Shown piece by piece: positions 24,701 through 33,011 of a stretch of DNA of 64,000 nt (position 1 is its first letter; each line of letters opens with the position of its first letter). Both the position numbers and the translations under genes were made by a program. The notes below the pieces were generated by a model. That model did no database searches, had not been told where the DNA came from, and was given only the letters and a program-made list of their open reading frames with translations. Source of the DNA: Brachypterus glaber (lineage: Eukaryota; Arthropoda; Insecta; Coleoptera; Kateretidae); contig OY294048.1 of the NCBI GenBank assembly GCA_958510825.1, forward strand, positions 34,375,026 to 34,439,025, read 5' to 3'.

Positions 24701-27700
24701 TTATGTTTTTGACTTTTGTGGACCTGTTTTTGACGCTTTTTCTATTGGTTCTAATCCCACATATCAGAAAAATACTTCTCTGTTTTATATACAAAACACG
24801 TATTAGAGATTACAGTTTGTATATTCTAATAATAAATTCTAACATATTCCATATGTTATTCTAATAAATTCTCATACGTGGTATTAGAATGAAGGTATCG
24901 ATATGTAAATTTTATAGGCTTATAACTAACGTTAGTATTAGGCATTCGCCATGATTTTAATAAAAATTAGAATTATTGTGTATTTAGTTCTAATTTGTTT
25001 ATTATTGTTTAAATGCTAGATTTTTACTAATTTTCGTAACTTTTAATAGGGTTATGTGTTATTCCAGTACTCAGTCCTATATGTGGGCACCTCAGCCATA
25101 TGATTCCATGAGACCCCTTATGCCACCACCAATGCATAGACCACAAGGTAAGTCTCAGTTATACTTTTCATAGCGCGTTTACGCGTTTTTTGTTTTAAAT
25201 AATTCCAAAAACAAAAAAGTTATGAGGAGTTAAACTATTTAAAAAAAATAAAGGAAAAGTCAGATTTTTAGGAAAAATTACATTTATTATTCTACCGATT
25301 TGAAAAAAATCGCAAATGTTACGAAAAAATCAGCAAAAGTTTTGTTGATTGATTGTGTTGTTACTAGTCTATACTTTAACATACATTTTTATTCGTTTGT
25401 ATTCCAAAGTGACATTACTCTCTTGAGATCGACTTTTTTTTTCATAGATTTTAATGCATCCTTAAAATGTTATTTTGTAATATTTTGGTGCCCAATTTTT
25501 AGCCCTTGCACCGTGAAAATTTAACTTTTATGGATTTTTCTCGAAAACAGTAATCCTACTCTATGTTTTTGCCTGAGGAACCATATTCTAATAATAAAAC
25601 TGCAATAAAAATATACTAAAATAGTTTGGGGCAAAAAAGGAAAAAGCCCCACGTTTCGCACGCCTTTGTTCGAAAAAGGAACATGAAAATAACATACTAT
25701 GCTACGCCTTATCAAGGTTAGATCACATGCAAAACCAATTTGCTATTCCATAGGGTTCCATATTTTTTTTAAGTAGAATCACTTCTTAAAAGGAAGTGCG
25801 TTAGTTCTGAGACACTCTGTATGTTAAGAACTAAAAAAGTCATTAACTTTTTAGAATGCAATTGTTTAAATTTTTTTAAACTACAAAAAAGTTAAGCACG
25901 AAAAATTTTGGGGCAAAAAGCCCTCCATTTCGCACGTCCCTGGTTAAAATAACATCGTTTCTATAGCACAAAGAGTTCTTAAGTTATTAAATAAAAATAT
26001 AATTTTTGGAAGGGAGTAGCTAGCTAGTTTATAGGAACTTTTTTCCATATAAACTAAATTAAATTGTTTGATATTTACAAATTTAAAAGATCTATATAAA
26101 ACATTTTACTATTCCTTAAAACGACTTTTGTTTGATTAACGCAGTCGTCCCTCCGAAGTGACTGATCGATTTCGTGCTTTTTAGCACTCTTCAGAGTCAC
26201 ATATCGGTAGTAGGGACAACTACGAAAATCAAACCCTTTCCATATATCTCTATATAGAGTTTAAAAATCGTTATAAGGAAAAGCAAAAACAGCTAGCGAC
26301 ATCTACTGCTAAAAGCAGAGACTGGATAAACCTATCGACAGTCCAAAAAAGGAAGCAGTTATTGGTTTTAAGAACCTATTGCACGCTGTCGATAGGGGGC
26401 AGATTAATCAATGCCACGGTGGACATTGCCGCCAATTGAATCCTAAACGCTAGGAGGTCACCTTTTACAGTGGTATCTGAATTAATAAACTAAATTAAAT
26501 TGTTTGATATTTACAAATTTAAAAGATCTATATAAAACATTTTACTATTCCTTAAAACGACTTTTGTTTGATTAACGCAGTCGTCCCTCCGAAGTGACTG
26601 ATCGATTTCGTGCTTTTTAGCACTCTTCAGAGCCACATATCGGTAGTAGGGACAACTACGAAAATCAAACCCGCGTGCAATAGGTTCTTGAAACCAATAA
26701 CTGCTTCCTTTTTTGGACTGTCGATAGGTTTATCCAGTCTCTGCTTTTAGCAGTAGATGTCGCTAGCTGTTTTTGCTTTTCCTTATAACGATTTTTAAAC
26801 TCTATATAGAGATATATGGAAAGGGTTTGATTTTCGTAGTTGTCCCTACTACGGATATGTGGCTCTGAAGAGTGCTAAAAAGCACGAAATCGATCAGTCA
26901 CTTCGGAGGGACGACTGCGTTAATCAAACAAAAGTCGTTTTAAGGAATAGTAAAATGTTTTATATAGATCTTTTAAATTTGTAAATATCAAACAATTTAA
27001 TTTAGTTTATTAATTCAGATACCACTGTAAAAGGTGACCTCCTAGCGTTTAGGATTCAATTGGCGGCAATGTCCACCGTGGCATTGATTAATTTGCCCCC
27101 TATCGACAGCGTGCAATAGGTTCTTGAAACCAATAACTGCTTCCTTTTTTGGACTGTCGATAGGTTTATCCAGTCTCTGCTTTTAGCAGTAGATGTCGCT
27201 AGCTGTCTTTGCTTTTCCTTATAACGATTTTTAAACTCTATATAGAGATATATGGAAAGGGTTTGATTTTCGTAGTTGTCCCTACTACCGATATGTGGCT
27301 CTGAAGAGTGCTAAAAAGCACGAAATCGATCAGTCACTTCGGAGGGACGACTGCGTTAATCAAACAAAAGTCGTTTTAAGGAATAGTAAAATGTTTTATA
27401 TAGATTTTTTCCATATGTTAAAAAATTTGAAAATAGCCCTATATTTGCTGTACATCGGCCTTCGATTTTAGACCTGGGAAAAATCACGCAATTATTTTTT
27501 TAGTTCCACCTTATCCTTACGCCATGAACAATCCAGCAATGGGCATGAATCACCCACAAGGGTATGTGCCATGGTATGGTGGTCAACCAGGACAGTGTCA
27601 GAATTATCCAATGCCAAATATGGGAATGAATATGCCTGATTTTTACTCACTTTACAATGCGACACTCGCTAACAATATGAGAAGTGGCTCACACTACAAC

Positions 27701-27730
27701 AACAATCCAGGTCCAAGCTTTAACCGATGA
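658..27730 (+). CDS. tej: Tejas/TDRD5-like LOTUS-Tudor protein, ten exons, 5' end outside window
   Basis: Tejas/TDRD5 proteins are germline nuage scaffolds: LOTUS domains contact Vasa and the Tudor domain binds methylated arginines of PIWI proteins in the piRNA pathway. Ten exons join without a phase error: 658-767, 4821-5038, 6899-7442, 8469-8697, 10460-10650, 11304-11673, 12335-12436, 20234-22692, 25050-25147 and 27504-27730, giving 1515 residues and a stop. Residues 1-36 look like the C-terminal strands and helix of an extended LOTUS domain. A second LOTUS domain is at about 262-325 and an extended Tudor domain at about 400-590 (YHRA, YIDYGT). The rest is a long disordered tail with Ser/Tyr/Arg hexapeptide repeats and a Pro/Met/Tyr-rich end. 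One Tudor domain favours Tejas over Tapas/TDRD7, which has three. The tail is far longer than in the compact Drosophila protein. Start codon and most of the first LOTUS domain lie upstream. Confidence 0.88.
1497..1710. repeat. GC-rich repeat fragment
   Basis: A GC-rich island with accaccggtggcg twice, followed by a segment (aggttcgcgtactcggtgc, tactattat) that recurs near 36030 and, inverted, near 60160. Confidence 0.5.
1848..2600 (+). mobile_element. interspersed element, copy 1 of a pair
   Basis: Nearly the same sequence occurs inverted at 54994-55690. Shared marks are gtgctactaag at the outer end, a (gtct)n run, an internal cgagatattggcg, and catctagttt at the other end. No coding capacity seen. 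Confidence 0.8.
1982..2003. repeat. (GTCT)n microsatellite inside the element
   Basis: A short gtctgtctgtctgtct run shared with the inverted copy near 55526-55548. Confidence 0.9.
3630..3780. repeat. cluster of palindromic taacgtta motifs
   Basis: About ten occurrences of ctaacgttag-like motifs in both orientations within 150 bp, in the first tej intron. Confidence 0.75.
4821..5038 (+). CDS. tej: tej exon b: disordered linker
   Basis: Acceptor ttgtttgcag, donor gtaagt; joins exon a (phase 2) and exon c (phase 1). It encodes a Pro/Tyr/His/Ser-rich linker (YTMPLYPQPHMMKK near its start) with no known fold. The acceptor is a NAGNAG site (gcagcag), so isoforms differing by one residue are possible. 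Confidence 0.78.
5430..5530. repeat. small hairpin
   Basis: Atcgccacaatttagg and ccctaaattgtggcgat are inverted around a short loop. Second tej intron. Confidence 0.7.
6899..7442 (+). CDS. tej: tej exon c: heptapeptide repeat and first half of second LOTUS
   Basis: Acceptor atttatag, donor gtaagt. The exon opens in phase 1 after exon b. It carries six 7-residue Arg-Thr-Asp-Asn-Thr-Asn-like units at 6967-7092, a charged linker, and then the first helices of a LOTUS domain (VPLKLQQELKAVIGMYS). The domain is completed in the next exon. Confidence 0.88.
6967..7092 (+). repeat. six 21-bp coding repeats (7-aa units)
   Basis: Six tandem 21-nt units encode FRTDNTN, CCTENAN, SRTYNTN, SRTDNTN, THIDKTT and CRTNETD. 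The Asn/Thr-rich units are degenerate but in register. They lie in the linker before the second LOTUS domain. Confidence 0.85.
7510..7775. mobile_element. foldback MITE in tej intron c-d
   Basis: Arms such as tattcctatgtattttgag and ctcaaaatacataggaat pair across the element. The outer agtccgga ends are inverted. No ORF of note. Confidence 0.75.
8267..8450. mobile_element. foldback MITE next to tej exon d acceptor
   Basis: Agtcgtattaatgg at the left end and ccattaatacgact at the right are perfect inverses. Inner arms (gatatttcaagaacgc, gcgttcttgaaatatc) also pair. It ends 18 bp before exon d. Confidence 0.8.
8469..8697 (+). CDS. tej: tej exon d: second half of LOTUS domain
   Basis: Acceptor ctatttttcag, donor gtaagt. 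The first base completes an Arg codon from exon c. YRIYGFRSLIDMCVSLGNIF is the typical LOTUS (OST-HTH) end, with the YG-F-SL motif. A polar linker follows. A foldback element ends 18 bp before this exon. Confidence 0.9.
8728..9690. mobile_element. TIR element, cagggtaatc family
   Basis: Cagggtaatcaataactggcatg and its inverse catgccagttactgattatcctg bound it. Inside are aaggttggtccg and its inverse. The same subterminal sequence recurs near 10050-10150, 60490-60550 and 61551-62276, so this is a multicopy family. Confidence 0.75.
10040..10155. repeat. solo end of the same TIR family
   Basis: Ggaccaacctttatagg through tgaataaccctgtat matches the right end of the 8728-9690 and 61551-62276 elements, without a left partner. 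Confidence 0.6.
10460..10650 (+). CDS. tej: tej exon e: start of extended Tudor domain
   Basis: Acceptor ctgtttttag, donor gtaagt, phase 0 in and phase 2 out. DEVDVVVVEIYDPSKFWIYL is the usual entry strand of an extended Tudor (SN-like) domain, where a V-x-V-x-x-IxxPSxFxIQ pattern precedes the core. Confidence 0.9.
11304..11673 (+). CDS. tej: tej exon f: Tudor core
   Basis: Acceptor tatttttag, donor gtaagt. The exon encodes the Tudor core: GLYCTSIIYEEYHRALIVDV, then VLYIDYGT and SALPWQQIRCRLANILP. The YHRA and YIDYGT segments carry the aromatic-cage and acidic residues expected of a dimethylarginine-binding domain. Confidence 0.95.
12335..12436 (+). CDS. tej: tej exon g: end of extended Tudor domain
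   Basis: Acceptor gttttttttag, donor gtaaat after QYHFK. It encodes EVFLADVTDSKRIYIHETLV, the last SN-like strands and helix. Exactly 34 codons, phase 0 on both sides, joining over a 7.8-kb intron to 20234. The frame also stays open through the donor to 12538 (see the alternative end). Confidence 0.85.
12437..12538 (+). CDS. possible alternative tej C-terminus by donor read-through
   Basis: If the donor at 12437 is skipped, the frame continues for 33 codons of charged sequence (VNKDIEESKKRLELLLKMK, then a Ser/Asp-rich end) to taa at 12536. An AATAAA lies at 12889. This would give a compact LOTUS-Tudor protein, the form known from Drosophila. Inference only. Confidence 0.4.
   Translation, partial: VNKDIEESKKRLELLLKMKCKISDDRSSDTDLK
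12889..12894 (+). promoter_or_regulatory. candidate polyadenylation signal for a short tej form
   Basis: AATAAA about 350 bp after the read-through stop at 12538. In an AT-rich region such hexamers are common, so support is weak. Confidence 0.2.
13040..13990. mobile_element. large foldback element
   Basis: Long arms: ttagggccctaaaa, accagccctag, ccaacaaggccccgaaattg and their inverses in reverse order, with the centre near 13500. The structure is almost all stem. Confidence 0.75.
14355..15185. mobile_element. large foldback element
   Basis: Ggctttacctggaaataattc and gaattatttccaggtaaagcc are exact inverses. The arms continue through caaaaaacgga/tccgttttttg to a centre near 14790. Confidence 0.8.
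15410..17275. mobile_element. 1.9-kb foldback element with a nested MITE
   Basis: Cacggtgcggtgataggaca and its imperfect inverse tgtcctataaccgcaccgtg mark the ends. Inner arms gacgtaaggat/atccttacgtc and ctatcgagcac/gtgctcgatag also pair; the centre is near 16500. Confidence 0.8.
17071..17204. mobile_element. nested MITE with agggccacttgcaccaa termini
   Basis: Perfect inverted ends agggccacttgcaccaa and ttggtgcaagtggccct, about 134 bp apart, placed inside the right arm of the larger foldback, with tta at the flanks. Confidence 0.85.
17383..18605. mobile_element. TIR element, cgtcggctaagaggtaaa termini
   Basis: Gtcgactaagaggtaaattta and, inverted, taaatttacctcttagccgac bound it. The last tej intron-side sequence contains further aggtaaatttacct palindromes. 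A tacagggtgtctcagaac end lies just left, at 17299. Confidence 0.6.
18606..20233. other. tej intron, mostly unassigned
   Basis: AT-rich. A block at about 19320-19450 (accggggttaagtg, gccaggcgacacc) has a different, GC-richer composition and looks like another repeat, but no ends were found. No exon seen. Confidence 0.4.
20234..22692 (+). CDS. tej: tej exon h: large low-complexity exon
   Basis: Acceptor gtttttag, donor gtaagt; phase 0 in, phase 2 out, 2459 bp. The first about 55 residues (FPTFDELEYGLAPNIQQML, then DVPLNFCIPQYF) look ordered and may cap the Tudor region. The rest is acidic and Ser/Thr/Asn-rich. It holds four NPF motifs, two copies of a TPxxWTxLASQG segment, and the hexapeptide array at 21626-21823, followed by scattered YSQ and YSR repeats. 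The long uninterrupted frame, the matching phase on both sides and biased composition support coding. Assignment to tej rests on phase and order, not on a known domain. Confidence 0.85.
21531..22030 (+). repeat. duplicated protein segment (LNPFV... TPxxWTxLASQG)
   Basis: TPEHWTDLASQGD (just before the array) and TPDDWTELASQGE (just after) are near-copies. Each follows an LNPFV segment and is followed by an acidic N-E-E stretch. This suggests duplication of a block of several hundred bp, with the hexapeptide array between the copies. Confidence 0.75.
21626..21823 (+). repeat. eleven 18-bp coding repeats (SRxGxx hexapeptides)
   Basis: Eleven 18-nt units encode SRDGTC, SREGVI, SRNGEY, SRGGGC, SRQGAL, SRQSTC, STQSAF, SREGDN, SKIDAY, SREGAY and SKESSS. 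The recurring tctaga hexamer marks the register. Diverged units of the same period (DAYSHD, DTYSQK, SAYSQR) recur at about 22130-22190. Confidence 0.92.
23026..23514. mobile_element. foldback element, ccgggtgagtttcaatcc end
   Basis: Gtttcaatccatgtaca and tgtacatggattgaaac are exact inverses at the ends; cccgataaaagcaaa pairs imperfectly with tttgctttgatcgg inside. Confidence 0.8.
23515..24622. mobile_element. foldback element directly abutting the previous one
   Basis: Acggtgtgtggctc and gagccacacaccgt are perfect inverses. Inner arms include gaccagaaattaaatcttcta and its inverse. The centre is near 24070. Confidence 0.8.
24630..24905. mobile_element. MITE with atatcgataccttcatt termini
   Basis: Atatcgataccttcatt and aatgaaggtatcgatat are perfect 17-bp inverted ends. 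AT-rich interior. Third element in a row in this tej intron. Confidence 0.85.
25050..25147 (+). CDS. tej: tej exon i: Pro/Met-rich
   Basis: Acceptor tttaatag, donor gtaagt, phase 2 in and phase 1 out. It encodes Pro/Met/Tyr-rich sequence (QSYMWAPQPYDSMRPLMPPP). A second acceptor, attccag ending at 25067, is also in frame and would drop six residues. Confidence 0.8.
25490..25745. repeat. relative of the 57955-58360 repeat
   Basis: Tttctcgaaaacagt..., ataataaaac and cccacgtttcgcac, then acatgaaaataacata, match in order, in parts inverted, the repeat at 57955-58360. Confidence 0.55.
26039..27416. mobile_element. giant foldback element with 583-bp arms in the last tej intron
   Basis: A 436-bp unit made of blocks X (186), Y (150) and Z (100 bp) is laid out as X Y Z X then, inverted, Y' X' Z' Y' X'. 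Blocks: X 26051-26236 and 26487-26672; Y 26237-26386; Z 26387-26486; Y' 26673-26822 and 27109-27258; X' 26823-27008 and 27259 to about 27404; Z' 27009-27108. Positions of about 26089-26672 pair with 26823-27405 almost without mismatch, leaving a 150-nt loop. Ttttttccatat flanks both sides (26039-26050, 27405-27416) as a 12-bp target duplication. X itself has inner inverted segments (gtcgtccct, agggacaac). No ORF. Confidence 0.9.
27504..27730 (+). CDS. tej: tej exon j: last coding exon
   Basis: Acceptor attttttttag; the first two bases complete a Val codon. Pro/Met/Asn/Gly-rich end (PYPYAMNNPAMGMNHPQGY) closing with GPSFNR and tga. Methionine- and tyrosine-rich tails of this kind are common in RNA-granule proteins. 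Confidence 0.85.
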
Positions 27731-28491
27731 AGATAATAAGTTAAGTTATGTTTAAAAGGTTTTTTACTTTGAGCACTAGATAGGTATGTTTTTTGGGGTG
27801 GGTGGGTAGTTTTGCTTGGTTGTGTAGTGAACTACTTACCTATCTATTAAAAAACTTACCTATTAACAAACCTATCTATCCACTGCTGTAGAAAAATTGT
27901 TAAAAATTGTCTATTTTTAACGTGTTTCATTTTGTTCCAAGTAACCCACACTGTGGATTACTCAGATTTCGTTTAAAAACATTTATACCTATAATTATAA
28001 TACATTCCACAGCTTCAGTTACAAATAAATAACAGTGCGAAATTCCTTGTTTTACATTTTTTGTTCCAACATTTTTTTTAAGGCTCGCGCCACTCATCAA
28101 TGATAATGCTGATTGGAAATAAATGTTAAAATCCAAACAAACAAACAAACAAGTTTGATTTGGTCTAAAATTAGTTAATGGCGAAACGCAGGTTCGGGAT
28201 ATCCTAATTTACTGTTAAAATTTTTTTCTGCCTTCAAATTTTAAAAATATTTTGTTTTTAAACATTTTTTTTGTACAGATAGAAAAAGATATCATTGTAA
28301 AATTTTGTAGGTATGCTTATTTATATTTAAAGAATACAAAAAAAAATTGATTTTTAATGTGCCATTTTTTTGCCATAAATTTATTTTGAAAAAAAAACAT
28401 CATTTCTGAAGGCATTTTATTACATTATATTAATGCATTTTACGCCATCACCTGTCTAAATTAGGCACAAAATTTTGACTACCGATTTTTG
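27731..28491. other. tej 3' UTR and flank
   Basis: Acctatctattaaaaaacttacctatt-type short repeats just after the stop, a candidate AATAAA at 28024 and a caaacaaacaaacaaacaag run near 28135. No gene seen. Confidence 0.4.
28024..28029 (+). promoter_or_regulatory. candidate tej polyadenylation signal
   Basis: AATAAA about 290 bp after the tej stop. Plausible distance; not unique in the region. Confidence 0.35.
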
Positions 28492-28919
28492 TACAGGGTG
28501 ACTCAAAGTAAAATTTAGTTTTCAAACGTTTTCCCTATAAAAACTATAAAAGTTACAGGTATCGTACTAGTGTCAAAACGTAGCTAATACATGCGGATTA
28601 TTATTATATTTTGACAATAAAATAACAATAATAAAGTCAAATATTTACAAAAAATATTACTTTTACATATAACTATGTTATTGGTTATAAGTTTTTTATA
28701 TGTGATATAATAGTTTTTTTTTCTCATTATTTAAAGATCCACAATTTTTTATAATTTCAGGCAACTCATTAAATTCAGAAAAACCTTGAACAGATTTTTT
28801 ATTTTTTTTTTATTTCATTTCACCGGAAAACACCGAGAATGATTACAGGAACGTGAGGTTTCAAACGTCGCCTAGCCACAATAGTAAGAATCGTTCGATT
28901 TACTTTGAGTCACCCTGTA
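28492..28919. mobile_element. TIR element, tacagggtgactcaaagtaaa termini
   Basis: Tacagggtgactcaaagtaaa and tttactttgagtcaccctgta are perfect 21-bp inverted ends, 428 bp overall. Noncoding interior. Confidence 0.9.
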
Positions 28920-29454
28920 CATTTCTGATCCCTAGATCCTATTTGTTTGCCCTGAAATTGAGAAAAAAAAAGATATCTAGTTTCGGTTAATTTGTTAATA
29001 GTTGTGGATTGTAGTTCGAGAACAGGTAGGCACCAGATGCGGCATTTTTTTAGTTGTAATGCCGAGAATATGGGATAAAATCAGATATGATATCTGCAGA
29101 TATCTGCAGACGAATTTTTGAAAATTTTAGTCCCCTCATGTTGTAAAAATAAAAAATAAAATTCTGTGTCAAATTTTAGCTCAAAAGCTTAAATTAGGAA
29201 TTGCTCCACTTTATTTACAAAATGAAAAAAATATATAAGGCACTATTTTTTTTTTTTAGTTAGTTATTATTACTCAAATGTCTAAATGTATGTATATATA
29301 ATTATTTTTTTTTCCCTATTTTACAATGAAGTGGGCGGGGGGTAATTTTATTGTTTTGAGCTAACATTTGGTACCTACAGAATCTTGTGGTCCCTAGTCT
29401 CATTTTTTTGAGCTGAAATTTGGCACATTAGTATTCACGACATGAGGGTACTTG

Positions 29455-29683
29455 TCATAAATTCGTTCGTTCAACGGCAGTCATATTGAAAAGTTCACAA
29501 AAATTTTACAAGATGGCAGGCCGACTCCGAGCATTATAGAATTATATTTATCGCCGCAATTGTACATATGACTGCTACCAGTCATATGCAGAATTGTGGA
29601 AAATAATAGATTGCTATATGTACGAGTAGTGTCATCTAGTAAAATTTTTGTGAACTTTTAAATATGGCCGCCGTTGAACTCTT
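29455..29683. mobile_element. foldback element
   Basis: Gttcaacggc...aaaagttcacaaaaatttta on the left and taaaatttttgtgaactttt...gccgttgaac on the right are inverses. Confidence 0.7.
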
Positions 29684-29728
29684 ATATTACTTTAATCCCA
29701 ATAAATTGAATTTAACTAACAATCAGGT

Positions 29729-29883
29729 CTATTCACGTGCGTAAACAATATTGCTATTTTGGCAATATTGGCAAGAATCGCATGCGATTTTGGCCAGTAT
29801 TTTTAAATGCAATATGGTCGAAAATCGCATCCGATTTTTGCCAATATTGTCAAAATAGCAATATTATTTACGCACGTGAATAG
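29729..29883. mobile_element. small foldback MITE, ctattcacgtgcgtaaa termini
   Basis: Ctattcacgtgcgtaaa and tttacgcacgtgaatag are perfect inverses, and inner arms also pair. A related element with caggcctattcacatg ends lies at 38253-38403. Confidence 0.85.
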
Positions 29884-30159
29884 AGTTAAATTATTCAACT
29901 ATTTTAGGTAATATTGTATTAAATACCTATTAATAAAAATTAAAAATTAGTTTTAGATTGTTAATTTAAGATAACACGTGAATATCGGAAGCCCGAATTC
30001 ACACGAAAGTATTCTTTGTCTTACGAAGTATTCTCCTCTCTCAGTGACGTATCTCATGTGTATCTGTGTTTAAAGGTTACGTTTAAAAACATCTATAATG
30101 GAGGATATATTAACTTTGGAGTCTTGGCAATTTGAAGAAAATAATTTAAAAATCTTAAT

Positions 30160-30537
30160 GTCGATTTTCTCGCAAGCCGCTTATTTGATTTTGATGTTTT
30201 TTTTTTATTTAGGTTTGTTCCTCGGTAATGACAATGTAATATGAATTATATTAATTGATCTCTAAGTTTGTATTTCATTCAATGACGGAGATAATCACCT
30301 AAATCGAAAAAAAAACTTGTTCAGAAAAAATAGGGCTGTCTATATTTTAAGTACACTCTCGCTGTTGAGACTGGAGCGCCCCACAGGGAAAAAACTTATT
30401 GTCACTCTTGCAGACTGCCTATGGCCTAAACTAAAATTTAAATACAAAATTCTGTAACAGTACCATTACTGAGAAATAAACCCACATTTAAAAAAAAAAT
30501 CATCAAAATCAGATTAGCAGATGACGAGAAAATCGAC
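30160..30537. mobile_element. foldback element
   Basis: Gtcgattttctcg and cgagaaaatcgac are exact inverses; tttgattttgatg pairs imperfectly with catcaaaatcag further in. Confidence 0.7.
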
Positions 30538-30614
30538 TATGAAAATTTGTGGAATCTTTATTGGTGCATTAATTTTGACGCCAAGTGTAGTTTTCCTTAT
30601 TAGTCTTATTTTAT

Positions 30615-31338
30615 ATACAGAGCGGTCCAAAAGTCACCCCCCCCCCCCTGTTAACTTTTGAACCAGTTGAGATATCGACTTCAAATTTGGAACTTTTTAA
30701 TAAGACAACTTAAACTATCTTTTATCATATATTTAATACTTTCACCTCTTAAAATGTGGGCAGGGGGGCATGGGGGCACATTTTTTTAAATGGAAAGGGG
30801 GGTCGTGTAATACATTATTTTGAAGCTTATAACATTCTCCATTTAACTCCATATTTTTAAATTAAAAAAAAAATGGGTTTAAAATGGGGTTGAAAATGGG
30901 TATTATTGTCACAATTCCTCTAAAAAAAAACAAATAATTTTTTAAAAATGCCTAATTTCATCATAAAAAAATGTTAATTATACTTTTAAACTGATTTTAG
31001 TTGACATAAATAAAATTTTATAAAAAAAAACTTTTTAAAATGGAATGTTTTAGCACAAAAAATTGAAAAATCAAAACCTTAAGAAACATTTTTAAAAAAT
31101 TTAAAAGTTTAAATAGAGAATTTTATAAGCTTTAAAATGATGTATCACACGACCCCCCTTTCCATTTAAAAAAATGTCCCCCCATGCCCCCCTGCCCACA
31201 TTTTAAGATCCGAAAATATCAAATATATGCTAAAAGATAGTTTAAGTTGTCTTATTTAAGAGTTCTAAATTTGAAGTCGATATCTCAACTCGTTCAAAAG
31301 TTAAAAGGGGGGGGGGTGACTTTTGGACCGCACTGTAT
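30615..31338. mobile_element. foldback element with poly-C/poly-G tracts
   Basis: Gcggtccaaaagtcacc and ggtgacttttggaccgc are exact inverses. Arms continue through a C-run/G-run pair and gagatatcgacttcaaattt with its inverse. Confidence 0.85.
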
Positions 31339-31352
31339 GGTCAGGTTTAAGT

Positions 31353-32991
31353 AGGGACCCTATATATAATCTCATTAAACTTCACACAAAGGGTTGAGAC
31401 ACGCTTTGATTTTGAGGTTAAAATGGCAACCAAGCACTAGTATTGTTAAACAATGAAAGACAATGGTTTTATCCAAAGTGCTTTGGTGCCAAATCTAAAT
31501 CTAGTAATAATTATGTCTAAATTTAATATAATTCTGTCGGATACAAAATCTGAGGTTATAGTTAAATGTCAACCCGAACAGAGGCGTCGATATTAATTAA
31601 TATAATAATATTCTCATATTTAAGTGTCAGTGTCAAACTGAATATTTGGTCATCAAATTTATTTATTTAGGAAATTATGGTTTATAGTTTTATTATTGTA
31701 CTTTTTTAAAGTGCCTACGAAAATACCTGTACAATTTAAATCAAGATTTACTTATGGAATATACTGACGACCGTTAGTGTTCGAATAATCTCGGAATTTT
31801 CCCTAAACAGTTGAAATTACTTTTATTTGGAACTGAATTAATTTTGAAGAAAAGAATAATATAAATAAATAAGAGGAATGTAAAAAATTCAGGCATGTAC
31901 CGAAGAATATGATCAACTAGTAGTTTTACTTTAGCAAACTAAAAATATTTAAAAAAAATAATTTTATAGGTATTCCTTTAATAACTGCAGGTTTTTCATT
32001 ATTGTTTTCTATGATAATTATAATAAAAATATACATTAAAACTTTGATTAGAACGTGTTTGTGTTGCACTAGGCATGTTTATGTATTTTTTTTATTATAA
32101 TCCAAAAAATATATTTTTTATTATTTAGTAATAAAATATGTTGAAGATTTTCATATATTAAAGTGTGTGCATACATAACAAATTTATGTTATGTTATTTA
32201 AGTTTTATACGAAGACGTTTTAAATCATAAATTCACGGCAAAACAGAAAGAATGAAAAGTGTACTATCCCAGCCAATACAGGATCAGCCAGGCACTAACG
32301 AATAAGGAAATCCAATTCAATAACAAATTAAATATTTTATTAACGAAATTAAGGTAATTTACAAGTATGTATTTTCTTTTCTGCTGTTTGTTACTTTTGT
32401 GGTTTTAAATTGTTCAGTTCAGTTCAGCTTACTATTTTTATCTATCCAAAAGTAATAATTCTGAATTTTAAAATTTTAATATTTTTTGTTTTAATTAAAG
32501 AGTTATGCTTATTATATAATTTACTGCTTTTCTCGTTACTAATAGTCATCCGCTTTTTTAGATAAGAAATATTTTGTAGATGCATTCCATTATTAAGTCC
32601 ATTTTCTTTCACAGTTTTTGCATGCTGCACCTGCATGTAAGCTAAAGAAGTAACTTCTCCCAGTACAGCAAAGTCTTGCTCCTTTCTTCAGCCTTTTATT
32701 ATTTCTTATTCACTGTCATCCGCAAAATATTAAATGTTAATTTTTTGACCTAGTATACTATAGTAACTGTAACTGTGTATTATATTCAATCATCCCCAAT
32801 TACGACAGTTTACCACTGAACATTGTCGTGACATTTTTTCAAAAAACACGTTATGGATATTTTGACAAGTAATGTCACTTCTACTATACCAATAGTGCCA
32901 ATTCGCAAAAAAAACATAACCCTGCAGAAATTACTAAATTGGTGTCTCAACCCTTTGTGTGAAGTTAAATGTCACTTTATTTAGGGTCCCT
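31353..32991. mobile_element. 1.6-kb Mutator-like nonautonomous element with 10-bp TSD
   Basis: Aggtttaagt directly repeats at 31343-31352 and 32992-33001. Inside it the ends agggaccctata and tttagggtccct are inverted, followed by cttcacacaaagggttgag and its inverse. The 10-bp duplication fits Mutator-like transposition. No transposase frame is visible. Confidence 0.75.
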
Positions 32992-33011
32992 AGGTTTAAG
33001 TGGTTACATAC

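Noticed and set aside
31353..32991. Coding content within the 1.6-kb element
   Set aside because: Only short frames without transposase motifs, so it is called nonautonomous.
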